64,000 bases of DNA from Actinokineospora alba. Lineage in GTDB: Bacteria; Actinomycetota; Actinomycetes; Mycobacteriales; Pseudonocardiaceae. The stretch is from the NCBI RefSeq assembly GCF_004362515.1, contig NZ_SNXU01000001.1:1116001-1180000 (forward strand). Direction: 5' to 3'. The notes beneath the pieces are model-generated. The model saw nothing but the letters and a program-made list of their open reading frames with translations, searched no databases and was not told where the DNA came from. This document shows positions 14,492 to 22,362 of this stretch, one piece after another. Within the stretch, counting starts at the first letter, position 1; the number at the start of each line of letters is the position of its first letter. The position numbers and the translations under genes are program-made.

Positions 14492-14922
14492 TGGCCAGTC
14501 GTGAGATTCACCCGCATCGGCTCGCGGTGGCCGTGCACGAGCTGGGGCACTGGGTCGTCGCCAAGGACGCGTCGATCCGCGTGCTGAAGGTCCGCCTCAG
14601 CGGTAGCGGTGCGGGGACGAACGGGTTGTGTCGGGTGCGGTGGCCGAATGACGACGACGGCGCTCTCGATCACGCCTACCTGCTGTTCTGGTTGGCCGGG
14701 TGCGAGGCGCAGCGGCTGCACTCGGAGAAGACCGGCACCAAGTTGGACACCAGCGGGTGGTCCGCCGACCTGGCCAAATTCAAGAAAGTGCGCCGCCAAC
14801 ACGCCCCATCGCGCAAGTGGTCGGAAAGCTCGCTGCGCGCCGACGCCCGCCGCCTGGTCCGCGCCCACTGGTCCGAGATCAGCCGTCTCGCCCCGCGGCT
14901 GGCTGAGCGCGGCCACCTCTGA
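14491..14922 (+). CDS. HELGH-motif zinc peptidase-like small protein
   Basis: 143 aa. Residues 11-22 read LAVAVHELGHWV, a canonical zincin motif (His16, Glu17, His20) at the start of a compact domain. Later LLFWLAGCEAQRL resembles the Ala-Gly-x-Ala-Glu third-ligand helix of M41/FtsH-like peptidases, whose third ligand is acidic (here Glu in CEAQR). The AAA domain is missing, so it would be a free-standing peptidase-like unit. Start ATG 14491 overlaps the membrane gene stop. A role in processing element or host proteins during transfer is inference. Confidence 0.72.
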   Translation: MASREIHPHRLAVAVHELGHWVVAKDASIRVLKVRLSGSGAGTNGLCRVRWPNDDDGALDHAYLLFWLAGCEAQRLHSEKTGTKLDTSGWSADLAKFKKVRRQHAPSRKWSESSLRADARRLVRAHWSEISRLAPRLAERGHL

Positions 14923-14983
14923 GCACCCCACCTGTTTCACCAACCGTTTCACGATCGCTGACTGTCCGGGAAGGACACACGGA

Positions 14984-15241
14984 ATGTCTACGGAAACCCG
15001 CTGGGACGCCCAGGTTCGCGAGTACACGAGCGGCGGATGGGTGCGACTGACCAAGGTGCGTTCTGGCCTGTCCTGGCAGGGCACCAGCCGCGCCGCGCAG
15101 GACAAGCACCTGACGCGCATGTTCCGCGAGAACAAGATCGAGCTGCGCCGAGAGCGGTCGGTATCCGCTGCGGACACGGCGGCCGCGTTGACCGTCTCCC
15201 GCACCACCTACCACTCGGTGCGGTGGGTCGGCCACCACTGA
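14984..15241 (+). CDS. Small DNA-binding-like protein
   Basis: 85 aa, ATG 14984 behind GGGAAGG. Basic, with TRWDAQVREYTSGGWVRLTKV then RMFRENKIELRRERSVSAAD. The C-terminal AADTAAALTVSRTTYHSVRW could be a small helix-turn-helix. A 24-bp leader with two GTTTCAC units precedes it and is repeated before the next gene. Function unknown. Confidence 0.65.
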   Translation: MSTETRWDAQVREYTSGGWVRLTKVRSGLSWQGTSRAAQDKHLTRMFRENKIELRRERSVSAADTAAALTVSRTTYHSVRWVGHH

Positions 15242-15298
15242 CCAACCCGCACACCTGTTTTCCGACAACCGTTTCACCCCGATGGAAGGAACCACCTG

Positions 15299-15457
15299 AT
15301 GTTCGGCAAGACCAAGAACCCCGGTATCCGCGTCCGTCCGATCGAGGCCCAGGGCCGTTGCCTCGGGTGCGGCAAGCACGTCAGCAAGAAGTCCAACGTC
15401 TGCTCCACCCGCTGCGCCAAGGCCGCAGCCAAGCGCTGGGACAACGAGAACGACTGA
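15299..15457 (+). CDS. 52-aa zinc-finger-like protein
   Basis: ATG 15299 behind GGAAGG. The sequence holds CLGCGKH and, ten residues on, VCSTRC, a CxxC...CxxxC arrangement fit to bind one zinc, within a strongly basic chain (IRVRPIEAQGR, AAAKRWDNEND). Too short for most gene finders. Part of the small-ORF train. It may bind nucleic acid; no family name assigned. Confidence 0.6.
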   Translation: MFGKTKNPGIRVRPIEAQGRCLGCGKHVSKKSNVCSTRCAKAAAKRWDNEND

Positions 15458-15496
15458 CCGACCTACCCGCCCACCGTTCGCAAAGGAAGTTCGTAG

Positions 15497-15724
15497 ATGA
15501 CCGGCAACAACGTCCGCACTCGGAACGTGAACATGATCGACATTGGCAAGGGCGACGTCATTGAGGTCAAGGGGAGCTGGTGGCAGGTCCTGAAGAAGAC
15601 CGTCGCGGACTGCGGCTTCGTGAGCCTCGGGGTCGTCGCCTGGCCCATCACCAAGGGCCGGAAGAGCTTTCGCTACATCAGCGGCGCTGCTGACTACAAG
15701 CGCCCCATCCGTATGGACCGTTAG
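15497..15724 (+). CDS. 75-aa small barrel-like protein (paralogue of 15811-16017)
   Basis: ATG 15497 behind AAAGGAAG. The core IDIGKGDVIEVKGSWWQVLKK aligns with IQIHEGDVVEHSGRWWVVSRT of the gene downstream, suggesting a small SH3/KOW-like barrel duplicated in tandem. Ends with basic residues (SGAADYKRPIRMDR). Function unknown; possibly RNA or DNA binding. Confidence 0.6.
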   Translation: MTGNNVRTRNVNMIDIGKGDVIEVKGSWWQVLKKTVADCGFVSLGVVAWPITKGRKSFRYISGAADYKRPIRMDR

Positions 15725-15741
15725 GTCTGCCCCGGCTCGGA

Positions 15742-15804
15742 GGCTGTCCCGCCAAGAGCACCCCACCGGGCCGGGTCTGCCAACCCACACCAATCGAGAA
15801 GGAA
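15742..15804 (+). repeat. Leader repeat, copy 1 (copy 2 at 16382-16445)
   Basis: The 63-nt stretch beginning GGCTGTCCCGCCAAGAGCAC and ending ...CACACCAATCGAGAAGGAA precedes the 68-aa gene. A 64-nt copy with only a few differences precedes the 97-aa gene. Each ends in the ribosome site (GAGAAGGAA). Such conservation outside coding sequence suggests a shared post-transcriptional or transcriptional control element. Confidence 0.8.
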
Positions 15805-15810
15805 ACCGTT

Positions 15811-16017
15811 GTGAGCACCAGCTTCCGCACCAAACGCCGCAAGCTCATCCAGATCCACGAGGGCGATGTGGTCGAGCACTCCGGCCGCTGGTGGGTGGTG
15901 TCCCGCACCCGCCCCGAGGACACCGGCCGCATCCGCCTGGACCTGCACAGCATCGACGGCCGCGCCACCGGCGCCCGCGTCGGAACCCCCGGCGACAACC
16001 TGCTCATCCGCTTCTGA
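15811..16017 (+). CDS. 68-aa small barrel-like protein
   Basis: GTG 15811 with GAGAAGGAA seven nt upstream. The core HEGDVVEHSGRWWVVSRTR matches the 75-aa protein just upstream, followed by GRIRLDLHSIDGRATGARVGTPGDNLLIRF. Probably a beta-barrel that binds nucleic acid or a nucleotide; unproven. It is preceded by leader repeat copy 1. Confidence 0.62.
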   Translation: MSTSFRTKRRKLIQIHEGDVVEHSGRWWVVSRTRPEDTGRIRLDLHSIDGRATGARVGTPGDNLLIRF

Positions 16018-16038
16018 ACCCAGGAAGGAAACACCGTC

Positions 16039-16176
16039 ATGGCCGCACGCATCGCCTGCCTGCACTGGTCGTTCGTCGCCCGCCTGGTCAACACCACCGT
16101 CCACAAGCGCTGCACCCAGTGCGGGCACCGCTGGCGCGAACGCGCCACCAGCGCCGCCCGCAAGCGCACCGCCTGA
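16039..16176 (+). CDS. 45-aa zinc-ribbon-like basic protein
   Basis: ATG 16039, CAGGAAGGAA upstream. MAARIACLHWSFVARLV then KRCTQCGHRWRERATSAARKR: one CxxC knuckle plus an upstream Cys-x-His (CLH), enough for a four-ligand zinc site (C7, H9, C26, C29 region). Highly basic C-terminus. Member of the small-ORF train; function unknown. Confidence 0.5.
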   Translation: MAARIACLHWSFVARLVNTTVHKRCTQCGHRWRERATSAARKRTA

Positions 16177-16199
16177 GAGCCCCGAAAGGAACGTATCCG

Positions 16200-16349
16200 A
16201 TGTCGACGAACAGCGAGAACACGGACGAGAGCGCCGAACGGCGCAGCCAGGACAAGCGCCCGCCGAGCAGGCGCGCGTCGGACCGTTTGCCTTGTGGCCA
16301 CTACGAAGAAGGCGTCTGCAACGACAACTGCGACTGCTACTACGACTGA
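16200..16349 (+). CDS. 49-aa protein with Cys-rich C-terminus
   Basis: ATG 16200 behind GAAAGGAACG. Hydrophilic N-terminal half (STNSENTDESAERRSQDKR) then a Cys/Asp cluster, RLPCGHYEEGVCNDNCDCYYD, with four cysteines and one His in 21 residues. It could hold a metal ion. Codon use fits the neighbours. Function unknown. Confidence 0.5.
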   Translation: MSTNSENTDESAERRSQDKRPPSRRASDRLPCGHYEEGVCNDNCDCYYD

Positions 16350-16381
16350 ACCGAACCGCCTGAGTAAGCCCCGCCCCCGGT

Positions 16382-16445
16382 GGCTGTCCCGCCAAGAACA
16401 CCCCACCGGGGGTGGGTCTCCCAACCCACACCAACTGAGAAGGAA
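16382..16445 (+). repeat. Leader repeat, copy 2
   Basis: A 64-nt near-copy of 15742-15804, again ending in the ribosome site before the next gene. In this copy CCCACC/GGTGGG (around 16400-16415) can form a short hairpin. Confidence 0.8.
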
Positions 16446-16453
16446 GAACCCCA

Positions 16454-16747
16454 ATGCTAGGCACAACCGTGAGCGCAGATCTATTGGCTGCCATGTACGA
16501 GTCGGAGCGCGACGCGCACCGGGTCACCGTGAACTGGGCTGCCGGTGTCTCCCTCGACAACTCCCACCTGCGGTTCGAGCTGAACCGGGTCCGCCGCCAG
16601 CGGGCCGCCCTCTGGACGTTGCTGCGCGAGCAGACCCGCACCGTCCTCGCCCTGCGCACTGAGGTCGACGACCTCGCCGCCGAATGCACCACCCACGAAG
16701 ACGCCATTGCCGAGCTTCGCCACGAGATCGACGGGGGGAACCACTGA
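16454..16747 (+). CDS. 97-aa coiled-coil protein
   Basis: ATG 16454 behind GAGAAGGAAG. Long helical heptads (LRFELNRVRRQRAALWTLLREQ, LALRTEVDDLAAECTTHEDAIAELRHEID) predict a coiled coil. It overlaps the following membrane protein gene by one base (TGATG). Possibly a scaffold for the transfer complex; inference from context. Confidence 0.65.
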   Translation: MLGTTVSADLLAAMYESERDAHRVTVNWAAGVSLDNSHLRFELNRVRRQRAALWTLLREQTRTVLALRTEVDDLAAECTTHEDAIAELRHEIDGGNH

Positions 16748-17856
16748 TGAGCTGGCGTGAGGAGATCCGAGCCGACAAGGCTGCCGCCGCCGCGCAGCAA
16801 TTGGCCGCCACGAAGTTGGACGCCGAGGAGCGTCGTGCCGACCGTGTCGCCGCCGCAGAACAGAAGCGGGTCGACGCCGAAGCGAAGATGAAGCGCAAGC
16901 GCGCGGCCAGCGCCGACCGCGCCAAGCGGACCACCGCACGACGCGCCGCTAGGTCCGCCTGGGTGCGTGCGCACCTCATGGACCTGTTGTTCGTCCCGGT
17001 GATCGTGGTCCCCGCGGTTCTGGCGTGGACGGCAATGGCCGACTACGGGCACACCGTGTTCGGCCCGGTCGGTGTGCTGCTGCCACTGTTCTCCGAAGCG
17101 GCCATGTGGGCGTTCGCCATGGCCGTCACGATGGCCGTGCGGGCAGGCAAGCCGACCGGTTGGCTCAAGGCCGGTGTGTGGCTCTTCGCCGCCGTAGCCG
17201 GGCTGCTCAACTACGTCCACGGTGCGGCCACCCCCGGTGGCGCGGCTGCCGGGGTCGTCATGGCCACCGTGTCCGTAGGCGGTGTCCTGGTCCACCAGCT
17301 GGTGACCGCAGGTCCCGCCCGGCCGCGCCGGACCAAGGCCGAACGGGCCGCCGCCCGCCTGACCCGGCTGACGCAGAAACGCACCGACGCCGTGCGCCGA
17401 GCCGCGGTTCGGCAGGCCGTGGCCGAGCTTGCCGAGGACGGCACCGCGCGCCTGGTGTTCCGCCCCGGCCTGGTCACCATCACCCACCACGGCCTGGCCC
17501 GCCGCACCCGGTTGGTGGAAGCCGTCGTCCCCGGCCTGGCCCCAGTGGACGAGGTCGACCCGATCGGCGACTCCCTCGCTGACGAGATCGCTCTGTACCT
17601 CTCCGAGCTTCCCGTGGGGAACACCCGGAACACACCGGGAACAGCACAAACAGAGCCCGTTCCGGCCGCCATCGCCAAGCGTGTACCGGGCCTGCTCGCC
17701 CGCGTGCGCGCCGCGATCGACGCCGGGAAACTCCCCGCCCACCCCACCCGCAAGGACGTCCAACGGCTGCTGCGCTGCCGCGCCGAAGTCGCCGTCGCGG
17801 TGACCCACGCGCTTAACGCCGACGAGGACGGCAACGGACAGGAGGTCTCCGCATGA
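16747..17856 (+). CDS. DUF2637-like membrane protein (SpdB-type spread protein)
   Basis: 369 aa. Residues 1-75 form an Ala/Arg/Lys-rich coiled coil (REEIRADKAAAAAQQ...), then four hydrophobic segments (LLFVPVIVVPAVLAWTAMA, VGVLLPLFSEAAMWAFAMAV, GVWLFAAVAGLLNYVHGA, AAAGVVMATVSVGGVLVHQL). A cytoplasmic helical region of about 170 residues follows. This is the DUF2637 architecture often encoded beside the FtsK-type translocase in actinomycete plasmids and AICEs, where Spd proteins aid intramycelial spread. ATGA overlap with the translocase gene supports joint action. Confidence 0.82.
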   Translation: MSWREEIRADKAAAAAQQLAATKLDAEERRADRVAAAEQKRVDAEAKMKRKRAASADRAKRTTARRAARSAWVRAHLMDLLFVPVIVVPAVLAWTAMADYGHTVFGPVGVLLPLFSEAAMWAFAMAVTMAVRAGKPTGWLKAGVWLFAAVAGLLNYVHGAATPGGAAAGVVMATVSVGGVLVHQLVTAGPARPRRTKAERAAARLTRLTQKRTDAVRRAAVRQAVAELAEDGTARLVFRPGLVTITHHGLARRTRLVEAVVPGLAPVDEVDPIGDSLADEIALYLSELPVGNTRNTPGTAQTEPVPAAIAKRVPGLLARVRAAIDAGKLPAHPTRKDVQRLLRCRAEVAVAVTHALNADEDGNGQEVSA

Positions 17857-20042
17857 GCACCCCGAACCTGAACAACCGGCCCGACGACGACATGGGCAAC
17901 GTAGTACCGCTGCGACCGGCCACCGAACCTACGAACGAGATCGAACCGCAGATCATCGACGCTGAGATCGTCGACGACGACGCGCCCGGTTGGGGCCGTG
18001 TCCCCGGCACCGAGATCGAGCGAGCGACGCCGCGCACGGTCGCGTTGGTCACCGCCGTCCGGCAGTCTCAGCAACTCGCCAAGGTTCGTCAGGTCGCCGC
18101 GTACCGGGCGCGCCACGCTCACCGGGACGCCTGGCAGATCACCAAGTACACGGTGCGCGGGCATGCCCGCTGGTTCCGCAAGGGATGGGACTGGGCCACG
18201 CACGCGGACCTTCGTGCCGACGCCCGCGCGGCGAAGCTGTCGCAGGACCGGGAGACCCGCCGCGTGGCACAGGAGATGCTCAAAGCGGATGGCCGCGCCC
18301 GGTGGGAGCGGCTTGGTGTCGCCGCCCGCCGCACGGCCGTGGCGCTGGCCGTCGTCGCTGGTGTGGTGGCGGTGTTGTGGCTGCTGGGTCAGGTGATGCC
18401 GCGTGAACAGATGTGGCCATGGCTGGCGTTCCTCTACACCGTGCCCGCTGGTATCGCCGCTGCGGCAAACTTCGTGTGGGTGTGGCTGTTCTGGCCGATC
18501 GTCATCGCTTGGGTCGCAGCCGCCGTGTACGAAGGCCGCGACAAGACGCCGGGTGTTGGCTGGCTGCACCGCCCCGACCGCGACGACGCTGACTCATGGG
18601 TGGATGAGCGCATGATCTCCCAGGCGTTGGCGCACCTGGGTGTCCCGCCGCTGGACCGGTTCTTCAAGTCCGGTGGGGAACTGGTCTACAGCGTCCCTGC
18701 CCGCGTCGACGGCGACGGTACGTTCGCCCAGGTCCGGCTACCCATGGGCGTCACTGCGGAGATGGTCGCGAGCAAGCGCAAGACCCTCGCAGCGAACCTG
18801 GGCCGTGCGTCTCTGGAGACCTGGCCGACCCAGGGCGACGAAGACGGTGTCCTTGACCTTTGGGTTGCTGACAAGGGCAAACTTGGTGGCGGCGCTGGGA
18901 TGTGGCCGTTGCAGCATGACGGCATCGTGGACCTGTTCGACGGTGTCCCGTTCGGCCTGACCCAGCGTGGGATGGTCGTCAACGCGCCGCTGTTCGAAGC
19001 GAACTGGCTCATCGGTGGCCGACCTGGCCAGGGCAAGTCCGCCGCCATGCGCACGTTGCTGCTGGGTGCCGGGCTCGACCCGACCGCTGAGCTGTGGGTC
19101 TACGTGATGGGCCAGTCCCCGGACTTCGACCCGTTCACCCCGCGCCTGTCCCGCTACGCCATGGGCATGGACGACTCCGTTGCCCTAGCTGTGCTCGATG
19201 GCTTGCGGGACCTGCTGTCCGAAATGGAGCGACGCGGCAAGGTGCTCGGGCAGCAGCCCGGCAAGCCGCCGAAGGTCTCCCGCAAGCTGGCGAACAACCC
19301 CAAGCTGGGTCTTCACCCGCTGGTCTGCGCCATCGACGAGTGCCACGAAGCGTTCATGCATCCCAAGTACGGCAAGGAAATCGCCGACCTCGCCGTTCGC
19401 CTGATCAAGCGTGGCCGCAAGTACGGGATCATCCTGGTCCTGGCAACCCAGTCGCCGACCAAGGACAGCATCCCGCGGGAAGTCACCCGCAACGTGAGCT
19501 GTGGTGTCGCGTTCGCCGTGGCCGACCACGTCGCCAACGACGGGCTGCTCGGCTCCGGCAAGTACAAGGCCGGAATCCGGGCGACCGACCTGCGCATGAA
19601 GACCGACCGAGGCACCTGCGTCGCGGTCGGAGTCACCGACAACGTGTTCGAACTCGTCCGCACCTTCTATGTGCCGTTCGAGGACGGCAACGACCAGGTC
19701 ACCCCCGTCATCAACCGCGCCATGGCTGAGATCGGTGAACTCAACCGCACCGGACACACCGACCAGGCCGACGACGAGATCGAACAGGTCGACCACCTGG
19801 CCGATATCGCCGACGCGCTCCGCGGGGAACGCCGGGTCCGCACTCAGGTAGTGCTCGGTCGGCTCGCCGAGGCCAACTCCGCCGAATACGAAGACTGGTC
19901 GTTCACCGATCTCGCCGCCGCACTGGCCGAACACGGGATCGAGCCCCGCAAGTCTGACGGCTACAAGGTCATCCGCGCCGAAGACGTCACCACGGCACTC
20001 ACTGAGCGTGACGAAGACGGCGACGAACGGGCAGGGATCTAG
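17853..20042 (+). CDS. FtsK/SpoIIIE-type DNA translocase (TraB-like transfer protein)
   Basis: 729 aa. N-terminal acidic tail, then about 60 residues of helical linker and two to three membrane segments (about residues 160-225: VALAVVAGVVAVLWLLGQV, WLAFLYTVPAGIAAAANFVWVWLFW). The motor domain holds Walker A GGRPGQGKS (about 388-396) and Walker B VCAIDECHE (about 490-498), followed by LVLATQSPTKDSIPREV. Such proteins move double-stranded DNA between mycelia in Streptomyces plasmids and AICEs. The C-terminus (residues about 650-729) ends with a winged-helix-like region that may read an 8-bp TRS/clt repeat, for which the CGGTAAC locus is a candidate. Confidence 0.9.
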   Translation: MSTPNLNNRPDDDMGNVVPLRPATEPTNEIEPQIIDAEIVDDDAPGWGRVPGTEIERATPRTVALVTAVRQSQQLAKVRQVAAYRARHAHRDAWQITKYTVRGHARWFRKGWDWATHADLRADARAAKLSQDRETRRVAQEMLKADGRARWERLGVAARRTAVALAVVAGVVAVLWLLGQVMPREQMWPWLAFLYTVPAGIAAAANFVWVWLFWPIVIAWVAAAVYEGRDKTPGVGWLHRPDRDDADSWVDERMISQALAHLGVPPLDRFFKSGGELVYSVPARVDGDGTFAQVRLPMGVTAEMVASKRKTLAANLGRASLETWPTQGDEDGVLDLWVADKGKLGGGAGMWPLQHDGIVDLFDGVPFGLTQRGMVVNAPLFEANWLIGGRPGQGKSAAMRTLLLGAGLDPTAELWVYVMGQSPDFDPFTPRLSRYAMGMDDSVALAVLDGLRDLLSEMERRGKVLGQQPGKPPKVSRKLANNPKLGLHPLVCAIDECHEAFMHPKYGKEIADLAVRLIKRGRKYGIILVLATQSPTKDSIPREVTRNVSCGVAFAVADHVANDGLLGSGKYKAGIRATDLRMKTDRGTCVAVGVTDNVFELVRTFYVPFEDGNDQVTPVINRAMAEIGELNRTGHTDQADDEIEQVDHLADIADALRGERRVRTQVVLGRLAEANSAEYEDWSFTDLAAALAEHGIEPRKSDGYKVIRAEDVTTALTERDEDGDERAGI

Positions 20043-20043
20043 C

Positions 20044-20136
20044 CAGGGACCCCGGCAGGGAGGCAGGGAGTTCTCCCTGCCGGGTCCCTGACACCGGGTC
20101 CCTGTCCTGAGCAGGACTGATATCCGACAGGGACCC
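20044..20136 (+). other. Highly structured intergenic region with GGGTCCCTG repeats
   Basis: Two nested hairpins: CAGGGACC...GGCAGGGAG (20044-20062) with its near-complement (20073-20090), and GGGTCCCTGTC (20096-20106) with GACAGGGACCC (20126-20136) enclosing a small TCCTGAGCAGGA stem. The rest to 20261 has no gene. It may terminate the transfer operon or serve as part of a replication origin for the DnaB-N/DUF3631 genes that follow. Confidence 0.7.
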
Positions 20137-20261
20137 ACTCCCACGGCAACGCCACAACCAGCGAAAACCCCAGAAAACGAGGACAGGCGACGCACGCCGC
20201 GCCTCCCTCCCTGGTTCCGCACGCCCACACGCTGCTACTCAGCGTTACCAAAGGACTTCAC

Positions 20262-20777
20262 ATGCCTAGCCCCACGATCGACCCGGAAACCATCGTCCTA
20301 GGCACGCTCATGCAGGCCACGCCCGCCAACGCGCGCCCGATCCTGGCCCGACTGCACTACCGCGACTTCGCCGACCCGCGCGGCCGGTACGTCTTCGACC
20401 TCATGGCCGCGTTCGTCACCGACAACGTGCCCAGCCTCGACCCGGCAACGCTGCTCGGGTTCGCCGACCGGATCGGCGCGTTCCGCGACACCAACCACGC
20501 GCACCTACTCACCCGGTGGGTCTTCAACGCCTACAGCGTCACCGTGCCGCTCGTGGCACTCGACTTCCACATCGCCCGGCTGATCGAGCACAGCTACCGC
20601 CGCACAGTGGCCGCCAACGCAGCCCGGCTGGCCCAGCTTGCCGAGAGCAGCACCCTTGCCGAGTTGGACGCCCACTGCGCGCACTTCACGGCCCAACTCA
20701 CCGAGCACCGCGCACGCATCACCGACCCGCGACCGACCGGACCGAGCGCGATCCGACCGAACAGGAGCGCGGCATGA
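20262..20777 (+). CDS. DnaB N-terminal-domain-like protein
   Basis: 171 aa, ATG 20262 behind AAAGGA. The sequence (TIDPETIVLGTLMQATPANARPILARLHYRDFADPRGRYVFDLMAAF) matches the helical N-terminal domain of replicative DnaB helicase, without a RecA motor domain. Such stand-alone proteins may recruit or load the host helicase or primase. ATGA overlap with the DUF3631 gene implies the two work together in element replication. This role is inference. Confidence 0.72.
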   Translation: MPSPTIDPETIVLGTLMQATPANARPILARLHYRDFADPRGRYVFDLMAAFVTDNVPSLDPATLLGFADRIGAFRDTNHAHLLTRWVFNAYSVTVPLVALDFHIARLIEHSYRRTVAANAARLAQLAESSTLAELDAHCAHFTAQLTEHRARITDPRPTGPSAIRPNRSAA

Positions 20778-22174
20778 CCACCATGACCGAATCCACAGTG
20801 GACACCACATTGTCGGCCATCGACGACGTCATCGGCGACACGTTCGCCGCGTGCCACCATTGCGGCCGCTCCATGGCCGGATCGGTGTCCGACGACTTCT
20901 GCTGCGAGGACTGCGAGACCGCATGGCTGGCCGCACGGTGCGAGCCGCCACCGGTCGACCGCGGGCAGGGTCCCGACCCGACCGTGCCGGAGACGACGCC
21001 GGAGCGGCCTTTGGCTTCCTTCCTGGGTGACCCGCCGCCTGGCGCGGTCGCCAAAACCGGGGCGGAAGTCCTCGACGAGGTCGCCACGTTCGTGGCGCGG
21101 TTCAACGTCTTCCCGGATGAGCACTGCGTGCCAACCCTGGCGCTCTGGTACGCCCACACCCACGCAGCAGCCCAGTTCTACGTCACCCCGCGGCTCATCC
21201 TCGACTCAGCCGAACCAGGGTCTGGCAAGACGCGGGTGCTCGAAGTGGCGGCGCTGCTGTGTGCGGCACCGGAGATGACCATCTCCGCAACGTCCGCTGC
21301 GTTGTTCCGCATGGTCTCCGCTGGGCCGATCACGATCCTGTTCGACGAAGTCGACGCCGTGTTCAACCCCAAGTCCGGGGGTAGCTCGGAAGACCTGCGC
21401 GGGTTGCTCAATGCCGGGTACAAGAACGGCGCGACCGTGGCCCGCTGTGTCGGCGACGCCAAGGCGATGAAGGTTCAGCGGTTCCCTGTCTTTGCCCCGG
21501 CCGCGCTGGCTGGGATCGCCGGGGGGATGCCGCCGACCATCACCACCCGCGCCATCACGATCCACATGCGCAAGCGCCGCCACGACCAACGGGTCGACCA
21601 GTTCCGGCAACGCACCATCGAACGCGAGTCCGCGCCCCTGCGGGATGCGCTCGCCGCGTGGGTGGCCAGCATCGCCGAACAGGTCGGCGAAGCCGCGCCG
21701 ATCCTCCCGGACGGTGTGACCGACCGAGCTGCCGAGATCTGGGAACCGCTGCTCGCCATCGCCGACGCAGCAGGCGACCACTGGCCCGACACCGCCCGCG
21801 CGGCGTGTGAGCACTTCGTCCTCCACACCTCGACCGAGAGCACGTCGACCGGCGTAAGCCTGCTGGCCGACCTGCGCAACCTCTTCACCAAGCACAACAC
21901 CGACCGGCTTCCGACCAAGACGCTGCTGGCCGATCTCGCGCAGATGGAGGAGGCCCCTTGGGGAGACCTTGACGGCAAGCAGCTCGACGCCCGACGCATG
22001 GCCAAGGAACTCGGCAGGTTCAGCGTCAAGCCGACCACCTTTGCCAATCCAGACGGAACCAAAAGCAAGGGCTACGTCACCTTCGCAACCAAAGAGCAGG
22101 TCGGACTCATCGACGCATGGGACCGATATCTCCCACCCGCCAACGCCGACAACGACGAGAACGGGGAGGGCTGA
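20774..22174 (+). CDS. DUF3631-type P-loop ATPase, probable replication protein
   Basis: 466 aa. A small zinc-knuckle region (CHHCGRS...CCEDCETAW) occupies residues 28-50. The ATPase core follows: LILDSAEPGSGKTRVLEVAALL (P-loop about 146-153), ITILFDEVDAVFNPK (Walker B about 187-194) and RFPVFAPAALAGIAG. The DUF3631 C-terminal part runs to DGTKSKGYVTFATKEQVGLID. Proteins of this kind accompany primase-like genes in actinophages and AICEs. No polymerase, primase or relaxase motif is present, so it is likely a helicase or loader that works with the DnaB-N protein. Confidence 0.82.
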   Translation: MTTMTESTVDTTLSAIDDVIGDTFAACHHCGRSMAGSVSDDFCCEDCETAWLAARCEPPPVDRGQGPDPTVPETTPERPLASFLGDPPPGAVAKTGAEVLDEVATFVARFNVFPDEHCVPTLALWYAHTHAAAQFYVTPRLILDSAEPGSGKTRVLEVAALLCAAPEMTISATSAALFRMVSAGPITILFDEVDAVFNPKSGGSSEDLRGLLNAGYKNGATVARCVGDAKAMKVQRFPVFAPAALAGIAGGMPPTITTRAITIHMRKRRHDQRVDQFRQRTIERESAPLRDALAAWVASIAEQVGEAAPILPDGVTDRAAEIWEPLLAIADAAGDHWPDTARAACEHFVLHTSTESTSTGVSLLADLRNLFTKHNTDRLPTKTLLADLAQMEEAPWGDLDGKQLDARRMAKELGRFSVKPTTFANPDGTKSKGYVTFATKEQVGLIDAWDRYLPPANADNDENGEG

Positions 22175-22176
22175 GC

Positions 22177-22362
22177 ATGGCCACCGCAAAGCGACTCACT
22201 GTCGATGAGATCTGTGCCGACCTCGACATTTCTCGCTCCACGTTCTACGAATGGCGCGCAAAAGGAAAAGCACCGCGCATCATTCGACTCCCCAATGGAA
22301 AACTTCGAATCCGCCAGGCCGATTACGAGGCGTGGCTCCAGCAGCTTGAGGTGGCGGCATAA
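22177..22362 (+). CDS. xis: Excisionase-like helix-turn-helix protein
   Basis: 61 aa, ATG 22177 behind GGGGAGG. MerR/HTH_17-type winged helix: LTVDEICADLDISRSTFYEWRAKGKAPRIIRLPNGKLRIRQADYEAWL. It ends one base inside the integrase start (TAATG), as in most AICEs where Xis and Int are co-transcribed. Expected to direct Int toward excision. Confidence 0.9.
   Translation: MATAKRLTVDEICADLDISRSTFYEWRAKGKAPRIIRLPNGKLRIRQADYEAWLQQLEVAA

Noticed and set aside
15721..18569. Long minus-strand frames across the transfer operon
   Set aside because: They mirror the well-supported plus-strand genes and contain low-complexity Gly/Ala/Arg/Val sequence.
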